Below the pieces are notes generated by a model that saw only the letters and a program-made list of their open reading frames with translations, was not told the DNA's origin and did not search any database. Both the position numbers and the translations under genes were made by a program. Shown here in pieces: positions 46,641 to 55,762 of a stretch of 64,000 bases of DNA (position 1 is its first letter; each line of letters begins with the position of its first letter). Source of the stretch: Ferrimonas balearica (lineage in GTDB: Bacteria > Pseudomonadota > Gammaproteobacteria > Enterobacterales > Shewanellaceae); NCBI RefSeq assembly GCF_019802055.1, contig NZ_JAHVHW010000004.1, positions 372,001-436,000 on the forward strand. Reading direction: 5' to 3'.

Positions 46641-49265
46641 TCAGAAGCGCAACGCCGCGCCCACGGCCACGGTGCGAGCCATCTGGTACTCGAACGCCGG
46701 GAAGCCGTTGGTGAAGGCACTGCGATCGGTCTGGAAGGCGTTGTTACCGAACTGCTTGGAGTTCTCTTCGGTCAGGTTGACCGCATCCAGAGTGATGTCC
46801 AGGTAGTCGGTTACGTGCCAGCGGGCAGACAGATCCAAGGAGCCGTAGGCATCGTGCAGACGGTTACCGTAGGCACCGGTTTCACGGATCATGTACTCGT
46901 CACGCCAGGCGTAGGAGAGACGAACCTCCAGCCAGTCGTTCTCGTAGTAACCGGTTGCGTTGTAGCTGTGCTTGGAGCTGTTGCTCAGGAACGGGTTGCC
47001 GTCGGTAAAGGTCTCCGGAGAGGTATCGGTATCGGTGTAGGTGTAGTTAATGATGGCACCCAGACCGTTATCGAAGTCCTGCTGGTATTGCAGTTCCAGA
47101 CCTTCGATGGTGGCAGACTCGCCGTTGCTCTTCTCCTGCTTGGTCCACTCCAGCTCATCAGGACGCAGTTCGCCGCCAAAGTCGATGCCGGCTTCGCCGT
47201 TCATGTAGGGGCCGCTTTCCTGAATGGTCACGAAGTTGGAAACGTCCTTACGGAAGTATGCCGCAGACACCATGGAGGCACTGTTAAAGTACCACTCCAC
47301 ACCCAAATCATACTGGTTGGCGATAAAGGGCTTCAGACCCACATTACCCACAATCCAGTACTGGTTATTCGGCACATCATCGTTGGCGCCACGAACGTCC
47401 GGGTTAACGTACATATCAACGTACTGAGGACGCGCCATCACGCGAGCCGCGCTGAAACGCAGAATCATGTCATCGGCTAGGTCGTAGGCCGCGTTAAAGC
47501 TGGGCAGCACTTCGGTGTAGTCCGCGCTGGTCTCACCTTTCACGTCGTCCACATAGTAGGTGGAGGTGGCATCAGTACCCACAAAGCGGAGACCGAAGTT
47601 ACCACGCAGGCCATCCGCATCGTAGCTGGCCATACCGTAGAAGGCGTAGTTGTCTTCATCAATCTCGCTGTAGGAACCCAGGTCTTCGGTTTGACCGATG
47701 ATGCTGGAGCGGGCCCAGGCCTTCAGAGCGTCATCGTTGACACGCAGAATCTGGTAGTTGTCCACACCCACATCAATCAGGCCACCGTTCACGTCAGCGG
47801 TGCTGATGGAGGGGCTGAAGTTCGGATCCTGGATGTAGTCGAAGCGACGGCTCGTGGTGTTATGGCTGGCATAACGGGCACCAAACTTCAGTTCGTTGAT
47901 CACACCCAGTTCCACCTCAAAGGCAAAGTCGGCCTGAACGTAGGTTTCGTCATCCGTCTTGGGGGTGCGGTTAAAGTTGGAGCCGGTGCCCATGTTGAGG
48001 GAACCCGGATCATAGGCCGCAGTGTCAAACCCGTTCAGGTCCCAGGTCTGCTTGCCACCGGTAAAGTCGTAGCTGCCACCCGGGATCGGCGTGCCGCCGG
48101 TACCGTCGTCAACCACCATCTCGAAGTCAGTACCGCCGGTGGAGGAGGTATCACCCACCTGGAACTCGAACAGGTAACCGTCGCCCGCGTACTCCAGTTG
48201 CAGGTCGTACACCTCGGAGCTCATGGTCGCCTCACGGGGACGCGCCTGGTAGTAGGCCACATTCAGCGGACCGGCGATCTGAGTACCGGAACCGGCACCG
48301 GGAGCATCGCCGCCACACAGACCGCAGCCACCGATCCAGCTGGTATCATCCCAGGCACCGGAACCTGGTGCACCGGCCCAGGAGGTGTCACCCTGGGTCA
48401 GCCACAGGGCGTAGTTGGTGTTGTTGGCCTTCATCTCCATATCGATGGCGTTCACCACGATGTTCAGACGATCGGTCGGGGCCCACTGGAAGGTTGCGGT
48501 CAGCGCAGTGCGCTCACGCTCCTGCTCGAAAGCGACCGGGCCAGCGCCCCACTCCCAGAACGCTTCGTTGCCCTGACGCTGCAGGCTACGATCCTGCATC
48601 ACGCCGGACACCATCACACCAAAGGTTTCGGAATCGTTCTTCCAGCTGCCCAGGGCGGACAGCAGCGGATCCCAGGTGTCGGAGTCGGACTGGTACTGAG
48701 ACGCGGCGGAGGCGAAGAAGCTGAGGCTGTCGAGGTCCAGCGGCTTGCGGGTGTTCACCTCAACGGTACCACCCACGCCACCTTCCAGCAGGTCGGCCTG
48801 GGAGCTCTTGTAGACTTTCAGGTCGCCCACGATTTCGGAGGGCAGCAGCTCGTAGTTGAAGCTTCGCTTGGCGGGCTCAAGTACGAACCAGCCCGTGGAG
48901 GCAACATTCTGACCGTTCAGTGTGGTCAGAGTCAGGTCATCACCAGCACCACGGATGGACACAGAAGCGCCCTCACCAAACTGGCGCTGAATGGTGACAC
49001 CGGGGATCCGCTGAAGGGATTCCGCTACGTTCTTATCGGGAAATTTCCCGATGTCTTCTGCCGTAATGGCATCCACAACGCTGTTAGAAAAGCGTTTTTC
49101 ATTCAAGCTTGCCTGTTGAGAGGCGCGAATACCGCGCACTTCAATACGCTCAACATTGGCTTCAGCTTCTTCGGCCATTGCGGTAGCCGGCATCAAGGTG
49201 CCCGCCCCCAAGACCATGGCGATGGACGTCGCCAGCAGATGTTTTTCGAACTTAACCGATCCCAT
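46641..49265 (-). CDS. TonB-dependent outer-membrane receptor (chito-oligosaccharide type)
   Basis: 874 residues from ATG 49265 (GGAAGGGGA upstream). Signal peptide to ~31 (MPATAMA), a TonB-box-like VERIEVRGIRAS, a plug domain (~50-175: VAESLQRIPGVTIQRQFGEGASVSIRG, LEGGVGGTVEVNTRKPL) and a 22-strand barrel ending in Phe (VGAALRF). This plug type is that of sugar receptors in the Caulobacter/Xanthomonas/Shewanella group. Two NagR operators lie upstream, so chitin oligomers are the likely cargo. A Cys pair, C314 and C317 (GGCGLCGG), sits in an early Gly-rich loop. It is the first gene of a unit with sapC and halogenase 2. Confidence 0.94.
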   Translation of the reverse strand: MGSVKFEKHLLATSIAMVLGAGTLMPATAMAEEAEANVERIEVRGIRASQQASLNEKRFSNSVVDAITAEDIGKFPDKNVAESLQRIPGVTIQRQFGEGASVSIRGAGDDLTLTTLNGQNVASTGWFVLEPAKRSFNYELLPSEIVGDLKVYKSSQADLLEGGVGGTVEVNTRKPLDLDSLSFFASAASQYQSDSDTWDPLLSALGSWKNDSETFGVMVSGVMQDRSLQRQGNEAFWEWGAGPVAFEQERERTALTATFQWAPTDRLNIVVNAIDMEMKANNTNYALWLTQGDTSWAGAPGSGAWDDTSWIGGCGLCGGDAPGAGSGTQIAGPLNVAYYQARPREATMSSEVYDLQLEYAGDGYLFEFQVGDTSSTGGTDFEMVVDDGTGGTPIPGGSYDFTGGKQTWDLNGFDTAAYDPGSLNMGTGSNFNRTPKTDDETYVQADFAFEVELGVINELKFGARYASHNTTSRRFDYIQDPNFSPSISTADVNGGLIDVGVDNYQILRVNDDALKAWARSSIIGQTEDLGSYSEIDEDNYAFYGMASYDADGLRGNFGLRFVGTDATSTYYVDDVKGETSADYTEVLPSFNAAYDLADDMILRFSAARVMARPQYVDMYVNPDVRGANDDVPNNQYWIVGNVGLKPFIANQYDLGVEWYFNSASMVSAAYFRKDVSNFVTIQESGPYMNGEAGIDFGGELRPDELEWTKQEKSNGESATIEGLELQYQQDFDNGLGAIINYTYTDTDTSPETFTDGNPFLSNSSKHSYNATGYYENDWLEVRLSYAWRDEYMIRETGAYGNRLHDAYGSLDLSARWHVTDYLDITLDAVNLTEENSKQFGNNAFQTDRSAFTNGFPAFEYQMARTVAVGAALRF

Positions 49266-49317
49266 CAGAATCCCCTTCCGTGCTCTTGTTATCTCTGTCG
49301 CTTGGATTTCCATGTCA

Positions 49318-49335
49318 TATGACAGCGTTGTCATG
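49318..49335. promoter_or_regulatory. NagR operator proximal to the TonB receptor
   Basis: TATGACAGCGTTGTCATG: palindrome ATGACA-GCGT-TGTCAT, 53 bp upstream of the receptor start codon. Confidence 0.85.
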
Positions 49336-49502
49336 GATGTAACTTAACTTACACAAATTAATGCCAGATCACCACATCTGAGCCATATTTTTTTAACCGT
49401 TGCAAATCATACACTTGCGCACAAAAATCGCATCAGACTGGCTATTTTTAGGGGATTTGGAAGGCTGGCTATACAGGAAAATTTGAGATTTTTTCGGCTT
49501 GA

Positions 49503-49520
49503 AATGACAAGGCTGTCAAT
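49503..49520. promoter_or_regulatory. NagR operator distal to the TonB receptor
   Basis: AATGACAAGGCTGTCAAT: the TGACA/TGTCA arms are intact, while the centre is AGGC instead of the usual ACGC. 185 bp upstream of the proximal operator, a spacing that would allow DNA looping. Confidence 0.7.
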
Positions 49521-49639
49521 TAGTGGGAGCCGTAAGATTGGATCTGGCGTCGACTCTTTTAGGGTTTGCGCTTTAGCGCGGCATTTTCAAATTATCCGCG
49601 TAAATTTCTTGTCGGTCCCGGGCGGCGAACCCACCATCA

Positions 49640-49722
49640 CGATCACACAATGTAATTAACTTTCAAAAATAGATTTCATTTTATCGCCCCCATTTCACAA
49701 TGGCGATCACACAAAGTAATAC
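49640..49722 (+). repeat. Direct repeat upstream of ndh
   Basis: CGATCACACAATGTAATTA at 49640-49658 and CGATCACACAAAGTAATAC at 49704-49722, 64 bp apart, with 16 of 19 positions identical. Position upstream of the ndh promoter suggests protein-binding sites; the factor is not recognised. Confidence 0.6.
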
Positions 49723-49783
49723 AAAACCCCTACAAATAAGCGATAGACCCCCAATTCATAGCCTCAATATCAATTAAGTCATT

Positions 49784-49812
49784 TTGAAAGAAAACTACAC
49801 AATTGCTAGACT
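49784..49812 (+). promoter_or_regulatory. Putative ndh promoter
   Basis: -35 TTGAAA (49784-49789), 17-base spacer, -10 TAGACT (49807-49812). It leaves a ~110-base leader before the ndh start codon. Confidence 0.6.
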
Positions 49813-49926
49813 GCTGCTATTACGCCACACCAACCCAAGGATGACGCCATTTCGGCTCCCAGGGCCTTTCGGCCTATGGTTAGGGTGCGCATTGCCGTTT
49901 CAGTCTCAAATACCTGGAGTCAACTT

Positions 49927-51216
49927 ATGACCAACATCGTGATCGTCGGCGGCGGTGCCGGCGGTATGGAGATTGTGACCAAGCTGGGCCGTAAGCTCGG
50001 GCGCAAGGGGAAAGCCCAGATCACTCTGGTGGATCAATCCGATCACCACATCTGGAAACCCCTGCTCCACGAACTGGCAACCGGCAGTCTGGATGAAGGC
50101 CTGAATGCGCTGGATTACCGGGTTCACGCTTCCCAGAACGGCTATCGCTTTGAGCAAGGCACCCTGCATGGACTGGATCAGGTGAATCACCAGATCGTCC
50201 TGGCGCCCATCTATGACAACAAAGGCATCGAGGTGCTGCCGGAGCGTCGCATCGATTACGACTACCTGGTGTTGGGCGTCGGCGCGATCACCAATGATTT
50301 TGGCATTCCGGGCGTGAAGGAGCACTGTGACTTCCTCGACCTGACCGAACAGGCCATGGGACTGCGTAAGAAGATCCTGAACCGCTTCCTTCGCTACGCC
50401 AAAAACCACGATCACAAGCACTTCGAAATCACCATTGTGGGCGCCGGTGCCACCGGTGTGGAGATGGCGGCAGAGATGCACCACGCCGCCGACACTTTGC
50501 GCGGTTACGGCTACGAGATCAGTGAAGACCTGCTCCGTGTCACTCTGGTGGAGGCCGCTGACCGCGTTCTGCCCCGGGTAGAGAAGCCCCGCATTTGTAA
50601 TGCGGTTGCCGAGGAGCTGGAGAAGCTGGGTGTCGTGGTCAAAACCCACACCCGCATCACCGAAGTGACCGAGCGTGGCATGCAAACCGCCGACGGAGAG
50701 TTCCTGCCCTCCGATCTGATGATCTGGTCCGCCGGTGTTATGGGCCACCCCTTCCTGACCACCCTGGGTCTGGAGACCAACAAGGCCAACCAGATCCTGG
50801 TGAAGCCCAACTGTCAGGTGCCGAGCAACGACCGCATCTTCGCCTTTGGCGACTGCGCCGCCTGCCCGCAACCGGATGGCAGTTTTACCCCGCCCCGCGG
50901 TCAGACCGCCCGCCAGATGGCCCTGATGATTGGCGACAACATTCAGCGTCTGATGGCCGACCCGAATGCGGAGCTGAAAGAGTATGTGTACAAAGACCTG
51001 GGCTCTCTGGTGAACCTGTCCAAGTTCCACACCGTAGGCAACCTGATGTCCTTTATGGGCGGCGGCATTGCGGTTGAGGGTAAGGTCGCGCGTCTGGTGT
51101 ACACCTCGTTGTACCGTCGCCATATGATTGCGCTGCACGGTCCGGTGAAAGGTCTGTTCCTGATGGGTCTGAACGGCCTGCAACGCCTGATGCGTCCTGA
51201 GCTGAAACTGCACTGA
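49927..51216 (+). CDS. ndh: Type II NADH dehydrogenase (NDH-2)
   Basis: 429 residues from ATG 49927 with GGAG upstream. It passes electrons from NADH to quinone without pumping protons and sits on the inner face of the membrane. FAD motif IVIVGGGAGGMEIVTKLG, NADH motif ITIVGAGATGVEMAAEM, AFGDCAAC, the quinone-site region PPRGQTARQMA, and the amphipathic C-terminal helix (KGLFLMGLNGLQRLMRPELKLH) for membrane attachment. Length matches E. coli Ndh (434). The leader contains a possible promoter and a direct repeat. Confidence 0.96.
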   Translation: MTNIVIVGGGAGGMEIVTKLGRKLGRKGKAQITLVDQSDHHIWKPLLHELATGSLDEGLNALDYRVHASQNGYRFEQGTLHGLDQVNHQIVLAPIYDNKGIEVLPERRIDYDYLVLGVGAITNDFGIPGVKEHCDFLDLTEQAMGLRKKILNRFLRYAKNHDHKHFEITIVGAGATGVEMAAEMHHAADTLRGYGYEISEDLLRVTLVEAADRVLPRVEKPRICNAVAEELEKLGVVVKTHTRITEVTERGMQTADGEFLPSDLMIWSAGVMGHPFLTTLGLETNKANQILVKPNCQVPSNDRIFAFGDCAACPQPDGSFTPPRGQTARQMALMIGDNIQRLMADPNAELKEYVYKDLGSLVNLSKFHTVGNLMSFMGGGIAVEGKVARLVYTSLYRRHMIALHGPVKGLFLMGLNGLQRLMRPELKLH

Positions 51217-51233
51217 GCGTAAACCGGTAAAAG

Positions 51234-51262
51234 AAAAGGAAGCCAATCGGCTTCCTTTTTTT
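51234..51262. terminator. Bidirectional terminator between ndh and ruvX
   Basis: AAAAGGAAGCC / GGCTTCCTTTTTTT perfect stem with a 4-base loop, between convergent genes. Confidence 0.9.
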
Positions 51263-51284
51263 AATGGCTGTCTGAAGCGCGGCT

Positions 51285-51698
51285 TCAGTACTGCGATTCG
51301 AAATAGCTCTCCAGGATCAGCGCCGCGGCCAGGGCATCCACCTGATCCTTCTTCAGCGCCCGATAGCCACCATCCTCAAACAGACGGGCTCGTGCATCCA
51401 CCGTGGTGAGACGCTCATCCTGGGTCAGGGTCTCGATCCCGAAACGACCAAACAGTCGATTGGCGAACTTGCGGGCGGCACGGGTCACGTGCTGATCGGT
51501 GCCATCCATATTGATGGGCAATCCCACCACCAGCTTATCCGGCTGCCACTCCTTAATCAGCGCCGCAATCTCATCCCAGTTGGGGATGCCGTCACGGGCT
51601 TTGATGCCCATCAGCGGGCTGGCAGTCCCGGTGATGGTTTGTCCCACTGCCACACCGATACTCTTGCTGCCGAAGTCGAAGGCCATGATGGTGCTCAT
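51285..51698 (-). CDS. ruvX: RuvX/YqgF family (RNase H-fold, 16S rRNA maturation)
   Basis: 137 residues (E. coli YqgF 138). RNase H-like fold: [16 protein letters not shown] with the first catalytic Asp, [26 protein letters not shown] and the final [18 protein letters not shown]. YqgF is implicated in 16S rRNA 5' processing and earlier in Holliday-junction resolution. Its ATG overlaps the yqgE stop by 4 bp (ATGA), the usual coupling. Confidence 0.95.
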   Translation of the reverse strand: MSTIMAFDFGSKSIGVAVGQTITGTASPLMGIKARDGIPNWDEIAALIKEWQPDKLVVGLPINMDGTDQHVTRAARKFANRLFGRFGIETLTQDERLTTVDARARLFEDGGYRALKKDQVDALAAALILESYFESQY

Positions 51699-52258
51699 GC
51701 GTGGCCCACCTCAGAGGAGAGCTGCCAGATATCGATACCCAGGCGACGGGTCGCTTCGCTCCAGCGCTCCTCCACCGGCACATCAAACAGCAGGTCCAGC
51801 TCTGCCGGAATGGTCAACCAGGAGTTTTTGGCCAGCTCCTGCTCCAGTTGTCCGGCGTCCCAACCCGCATAGCCCAACGCCACCATATACTGTGCCGGGC
51901 CAGCGTGGCTGCCCAGAGTCGACAGGATATCCTTGGAAGTGGTGATCATCAGGTCAGAGGTAAGCACCTGGCTGGAGGCCATACCGTGCAGTGGAGAATG
52001 CAGCACAAAGCCACGATCCGGCAGCACAGGACCACCCACCATCACCCGGTTGCAGAAGCCCGCAGGCAGGACAAAATCCTCCTCCTTGATCTTCATCTGG
52101 CGCAGCAGGTCATCCAGTTCCAGTTCGATAGGCTGGTTGATCACCAGCCCCATCGCCCCTTCGTCATCGTGTTTGCACAGATAGGTGACGGAGCGTTGAA
52201 AGAAGGGATCCTTCAGCGAAGGCATGGCAATCAGCAGATGATGACTCAGACTTTCCAT
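51695..52258 (-). CDS. yqgE: UPF0301 protein YqgE (AlgH)
   Basis: 187 residues (E. coli 187). [58 protein letters not shown] and [22 protein letters not shown] are family hallmarks. Function not established; named AlgH from an alginate link in Pseudomonas. Conserved neighbour of ruvX. Confidence 0.95.
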   Translation of the reverse strand: MESLSHHLLIAMPSLKDPFFQRSVTYLCKHDDEGAMGLVINQPIELELDDLLRQMKIKEEDFVLPAGFCNRVMVGGPVLPDRGFVLHSPLHGMASSQVLTSDLMITTSKDILSTLGSHAGPAQYMVALGYAGWDAGQLEQELAKNSWLTIPAELDLLFDVPVEERWSEATRRLGIDIWQLSSEVGHA

Positions 52259-52260
52259 GG

Positions 52261-52590
52261 TTACCCTCCGGCCAGTTTGACCTTGTAACCCCGGCTTTCC
52301 AGCAGCGCTTTCACCGCTTCGCGGTTATCGCCCTGGATCTCAATATCGAAGCCTTTGACGGCGCCACCGCAGCCCATCTTCTTCTTGAGCTCTCCCGCCA
52401 GGGCTTTCAGCGCCTTGCTGTCCAGCCCAAGCCCGGTGATGACCATGGCGCCTTTGCCTTTTCGGCCCTTGCGCTCCATTTGGATGCGGACGATGCCATC
52501 ACCCTGAGGCACCACTTCGGCGGCGGGCTCAGCCTGAATACGGCCTTTGTCGGTACTGTAGACCAGTTGCGAGTCGCTATTGGAGATCAT
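52261..52590 (-). CDS. yciH: SUI1-domain translation factor-like protein YciH
   Basis: 109 residues (E. coli YciH 108). A bacterial relative of eukaryotic eIF1: VYSTDKGRIQAEP, VRIQMERKGRKGKGAMVITGLGL, LAGELKKKMGCGGAVKGFDIEIQGDNREAVKALLESRGYKVKLAGG. It may affect initiation fidelity, especially on unusual mRNAs. ATG 52590 gives the normal length; no good ribosome site is seen. It precedes yqgE by 2 bp. Confidence 0.92.
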   Translation of the reverse strand: MISNSDSQLVYSTDKGRIQAEPAAEVVPQGDGIVRIQMERKGRKGKGAMVITGLGLDSKALKALAGELKKKMGCGGAVKGFDIEIQGDNREAVKALLESRGYKVKLAGG

Positions 52591-52660
52591 AAAGTGCAGG
52601 ATCGTTTTTACGAGGGGGTTCAGTTTACCAGAATCCCCCACTTGGGACACAGGGGGAAAC

Positions 52661-53380
52661 ATGACTTGGATGGGACGGCTGCTCTCTTCAGCGGGCATTG
52701 GCGCGGCGCGGGTGGATACGCTGCTGGGCAAAGAGGAGTATCAGCCGGGCGAGACCATTGATGCCAAGGTGATGCTCTATGCCGGACGGGTGGATCAACG
52801 CATTGATGGCATCCATTTCTCCGTGCACAGCAAAATCAACGCCAAGGAGCAGGCTGAAATCGCTCACTGCACTCTGGCGGAAGGGATGCTGCTAAAAGCC
52901 CACTCGGTGGTAGAGCTGCCGGTTAAACTGGCCCTTCCCGAGTTTACCCCCATCAGTATGGGCCCCATCCAGAGCTGGCTCAACACCGGCCTGGACATAC
53001 CCAAGGCGATCGATCCCACCGACCGGGACACGATCCGCATCGTCCCCACTGCCGCCCAACAGGCCGTTCTCGATGCCTTCGAGGAACTCGGATTCGAGCA
53101 CTCAGGTGTGGAGATTGAACCGCTTCCTATTCAAAGCCGCCTCGGCCTTCCCTTTCTGCAGCGTTGGCATTACCGGCCGGGCACCGATTGCGCGCTGAAT
53201 GCGGTGGCTTCCCTCAGCATGGCCTGGCACCCCAAAATGGCTGGCCTTGAGCTGTTGCTGGACCATCAGAGTCCCAGCGGCCAGGATTTCAACCAGACCC
53301 TGATGGTGCAGGAGGACCAGCCCAGCCGGGTCAAAGCCCAGTTGCGCAACCTGTTGTCCAGCCACGAAATCAGCAGCTGA
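52661..53380 (+). CDS. Spo0M-family (sporulation control/arrestin-like) protein
   Basis: 239 residues from ATG 52661 after AGGGGG. The arrestin-like beta-sandwich signature is visible: GAARVDTLLGKEEYQPGETIDAKVMLYAGRVDQRIDGIHFSVHSK, LPEFTPISMGPIQSWLNTGLDIPKAIDPTDRD and EIEPLPIQSRLGLPFLQRWHYRP. Named for Bacillus Spo0M but common in non-sporulating bacteria, where its role is unknown. Divergent from yciH. Confidence 0.9.
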   Translation: MTWMGRLLSSAGIGAARVDTLLGKEEYQPGETIDAKVMLYAGRVDQRIDGIHFSVHSKINAKEQAEIAHCTLAEGMLLKAHSVVELPVKLALPEFTPISMGPIQSWLNTGLDIPKAIDPTDRDTIRIVPTAAQQAVLDAFEELGFEHSGVEIEPLPIQSRLGLPFLQRWHYRPGTDCALNAVASLSMAWHPKMAGLELLLDHQSPSGQDFNQTLMVQEDQPSRVKAQLRNLLSSHEISS

Positions 53381-53489
53381 GTTCGGTAATTTCTGTTCGG
53401 TTCAGCTTCGGCTCAGGCAGTCGCTGCCGGAACCAATCAAACTGTGTTAGTGTCAGTGTTAATGACGTCGACACAAAAGTGAAAAACCA

Positions 53490-54059
53490 ATGAAGAAGCT
53501 GTTTTCCCTTGCTTTGGCGCTGTGGCTCACCGGCTGTGCCACCATCACTACTGACTCCGACTTCAATCCGGAAACTGACTTCAGTCAGTACAAAACCTGG
53601 AGCTGGGTGACGCCCAGCAGTACACCAGGTAACCAGCAGTACCATGTTGATGGCCTGACGGATCAGCGCATTCGCACCGCGATCAGTCGCAAGATGCTGG
53701 AACTGGGTTTTGCGGAAGTCCCTGCCGATGAAGCAGACCTGCTGGTCAACTACCTGACCCAGACCGAGAAGAAGGTTAACGTGGACACCTTCTACACCAG
53801 CTACGGTTACCACCCCTACTCCTACGGGCGTTACCCCTACTACGGCAGCGCGAGTGTTCATGCTGACACCCGGGTTCGCGAATACAAGGTAGGCACCCTG
53901 CTGGTGGATTTTGTGGATGCGGAGAGCCGACAGTTGGTATGGCGTGGCAGCGCCTCCGATACGGTTCGTGAGTACAAAACTCCGGAGGAGCGCACCGCCA
54001 AGATCAACGAAGCGGTGGGTGCCATCATGGTGCAGTATCCGCCCAAGCCGGATAAATAA
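53490..54059 (+). CDS. DUF4136 lipoprotein
   Basis: 189 residues. Lipobox LTGC (Cys16). DUF4136 pattern: TDSDFNPETDFSQYKTWSWV, IRTAISRKMLELGFAEVPADEADLLVNYLT and GTLLVDFVDAESRQLVWRGSASD. A Tyr-rich stretch (YTSYGYHPYSYGRYPYYG, ~110-127) lies in the middle. Probably outer-membrane associated. Function unknown. Confidence 0.92.
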   Translation: MKKLFSLALALWLTGCATITTDSDFNPETDFSQYKTWSWVTPSSTPGNQQYHVDGLTDQRIRTAISRKMLELGFAEVPADEADLLVNYLTQTEKKVNVDTFYTSYGYHPYSYGRYPYYGSASVHADTRVREYKVGTLLVDFVDAESRQLVWRGSASDTVREYKTPEERTAKINEAVGAIMVQYPPKPDK

Positions 54060-54075
54060 TCCCGCTCAAACGAAC

Positions 54076-54098
54076 AACGCCCGGCTAAGCCGGGCGTT
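54076..54098. terminator. Terminator between the DUF4136 gene and yciA
   Basis: AACGCCCGGC-TAA-GCCGGGCGTT: 10-bp perfect stem with a 3-base loop between convergent genes; the T-run is short. Confidence 0.7.
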
Positions 54099-54105
54099 GT
54101 GCTAT

Positions 54106-54498
54106 TCAGGACTTGGGCAAAGGCCGTGGCCGCCCCTCTCCGTCGATCGCCACATAGGTAAACACCGCTTCGGTCACCCGATAGTGCTCATCCGTTCCCT
54201 TGGCGATGGGACGCACCCAAACCTCCAGACCGATCTCCATGGAGGAGTTTCCCAGTCGACGCGCCTGGCCATACACGCACACTGCATCGCCAACCGCCAC
54301 AGGGCGGTAGAAGCTCATGCCGTTCACGGCGACGGTGCAGATCCGGCCCCGGCTCAACGCTTTGGCCATCAGCCCGCCAGCCATATCCATCTGCGACATG
54401 ATCCAACCACCAAAGATGTCACCGTTGGCGTTGGTGTCTGCCGGCATCGCCAGAGTACGCAGCAACAGTTCACCTTGAGGTTTATTCTGCTCGTTCAT
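54106..54498 (-). CDS. yciA: Acyl-CoA thioesterase YciA
   Basis: 130 residues with the hotdog fold. The active-site region reads ADTNANGDIFGGWIMSQMDMAGGLMA with the catalytic Asp of the family, then AVNGMSFYRPVAVGDAVCVYG. Broad-range acyl-CoA hydrolase in E. coli and Haemophilus. Its start overlaps the ltaE stop by one base (TGATG), which links the two in one operon. Confidence 0.92.
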   Translation of the reverse strand: MNEQNKPQGELLLRTLAMPADTNANGDIFGGWIMSQMDMAGGLMAKALSRGRICTVAVNGMSFYRPVAVGDAVCVYGQARRLGNSSMEIGLEVWVRPIAKGTDEHYRVTEAVFTYVAIDGEGRPRPLPKS

Positions 54499-55508
54499 CA
54501 GGCTACCCCCTTCTCATAACGGTGGAGGCTCGCCACCAGTGCATCTGCGGCCTGCCGGTTGACGTCTTTATGCAACACCAGGCGGGTTTTCGGGCCCAGG
54601 GAAAGCTTGCACCCATCCGCTAACAGATGCGCATTGAGCGCTTTCAGGTCGCTATGGGTAAAGCGGGCAAACACCATATTGGTGGCACAGTCATCCACCT
54701 CTACAGAATGGAGGGCTGCAAGTTGCTCCGCCAGATAGCGGGCATTGTCGTGGTCGTCCGCCAGTCGCTCCACCATCTCATTAAGCGCCAGCTGGCCTGC
54801 TGCCGCCAGGATCCCCGCCTGACGCATGCCGCCACCCAGCACTTTGCGCCAGCGCCGTGCTTTTTTGATCAACGCTTCGTCGCCCACCAGCAGCGAGCCC
54901 ACCGGCGCCGCCAGGCCTTTGGACAGACAGATAGTCAGAGAGTCAAAGTGCTGAGCGATGGTGGAGAGTTGGACACTCTGATCGACGGCCGCATTGAACA
55001 CCCGGGCCCCATCAAGGTGGAGTTTCAACCCCTTCTCGAAAGCGAAGGCCTGAGCCTGGGCCAGGTAGGCCATCGGCAGCACCTTTCCACCAATGGTGTT
55101 CTCCAGACTCAGTAGTCGGGTTCGGGCAAAATGGATATCGTCCGGCTTAATTGCCGCAGCCACCCGCTCCAGACAGAGGGAGCCATCCACTTCATTCTCG
55201 ATGGGCTGAGGTTGAATGGAGCCCAGCACCGCAGCACCGCCCCCCTCGAACTTGTAGTTGTGAGCCTGCTGACCGCAGAGATACTCGTCGCCACGCTCAC
55301 AGTGCGCCATCAGGGCAAGCAGGTTGGCCTGGGTGCCTGAGGAGGTAAACAGTGCAGCTTCGAAGCCGGCCATCTCGGCAGCCTGCTCCTCAAGTGCATT
55401 AACGGTAGGGTCATCGCCGTAGACGTCGTCCCCGACGTCGGCCTGAGCCATCGCCCGGCGCATCGCGTCAGTGGGCTGGGTGACGGTGTCAGATCGGAAA
55501 TCGAACAT
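54498..55508 (-). CDS. ltaE: Low-specificity L-threonine aldolase
   Basis: 336 residues (E. coli LtaE 333). PLP-dependent, fold type I; cleaves L-threonine and L-allo-threonine to glycine and acetaldehyde. FRSDTVTQPTDAMRRAMAQADVGDDVYGDDPTVNALE, LHLDGARVFNA and the PLP lysine in CLSKGLAAPVGSLL are present. Coupled to yciA downstream. Confidence 0.96.
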   Translation of the reverse strand: MFDFRSDTVTQPTDAMRRAMAQADVGDDVYGDDPTVNALEEQAAEMAGFEAALFTSSGTQANLLALMAHCERGDEYLCGQQAHNYKFEGGGAAVLGSIQPQPIENEVDGSLCLERVAAAIKPDDIHFARTRLLSLENTIGGKVLPMAYLAQAQAFAFEKGLKLHLDGARVFNAAVDQSVQLSTIAQHFDSLTICLSKGLAAPVGSLLVGDEALIKKARRWRKVLGGGMRQAGILAAAGQLALNEMVERLADDHDNARYLAEQLAALHSVEVDDCATNMVFARFTHSDLKALNAHLLADGCKLSLGPKTRLVLHKDVNRQAADALVASLHRYEKGVA

Positions 55509-55762
55509 GCTGAAGTGCCACTATGGATGAATGAGAATCGGCCCAATAGGGTAACAGACTGGTGAAAAAGGTCTGAGAGTTGGATCACTGACCGCCTTCA
55601 GATTACCTCAATTCATGCAACTGTCATTTCTTATCGCTGTATTCCCCCAATGAAGGGGGTAATAATGGCGTCATCGAAAGGGGAGCCCCCTTCCGCATTG
55701 AAAAAATTTCTCTGATTGCCTGGTTCGAGTTAGCACCTTTACCTGGCCATCGAATAACAAAA

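Larger units (their letters stand above)
49266..49926. other. 661-bp regulatory region between the TonB receptor and ndh
   Basis: No gene seen. AT-rich compared with its surroundings. It contains two NagR operators (49318-49335 and 49503-49520), a direct repeat (49640-49658 and 49704-49722) and a good sigma-70 promoter for ndh (49784-49812). Confidence 0.7.
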
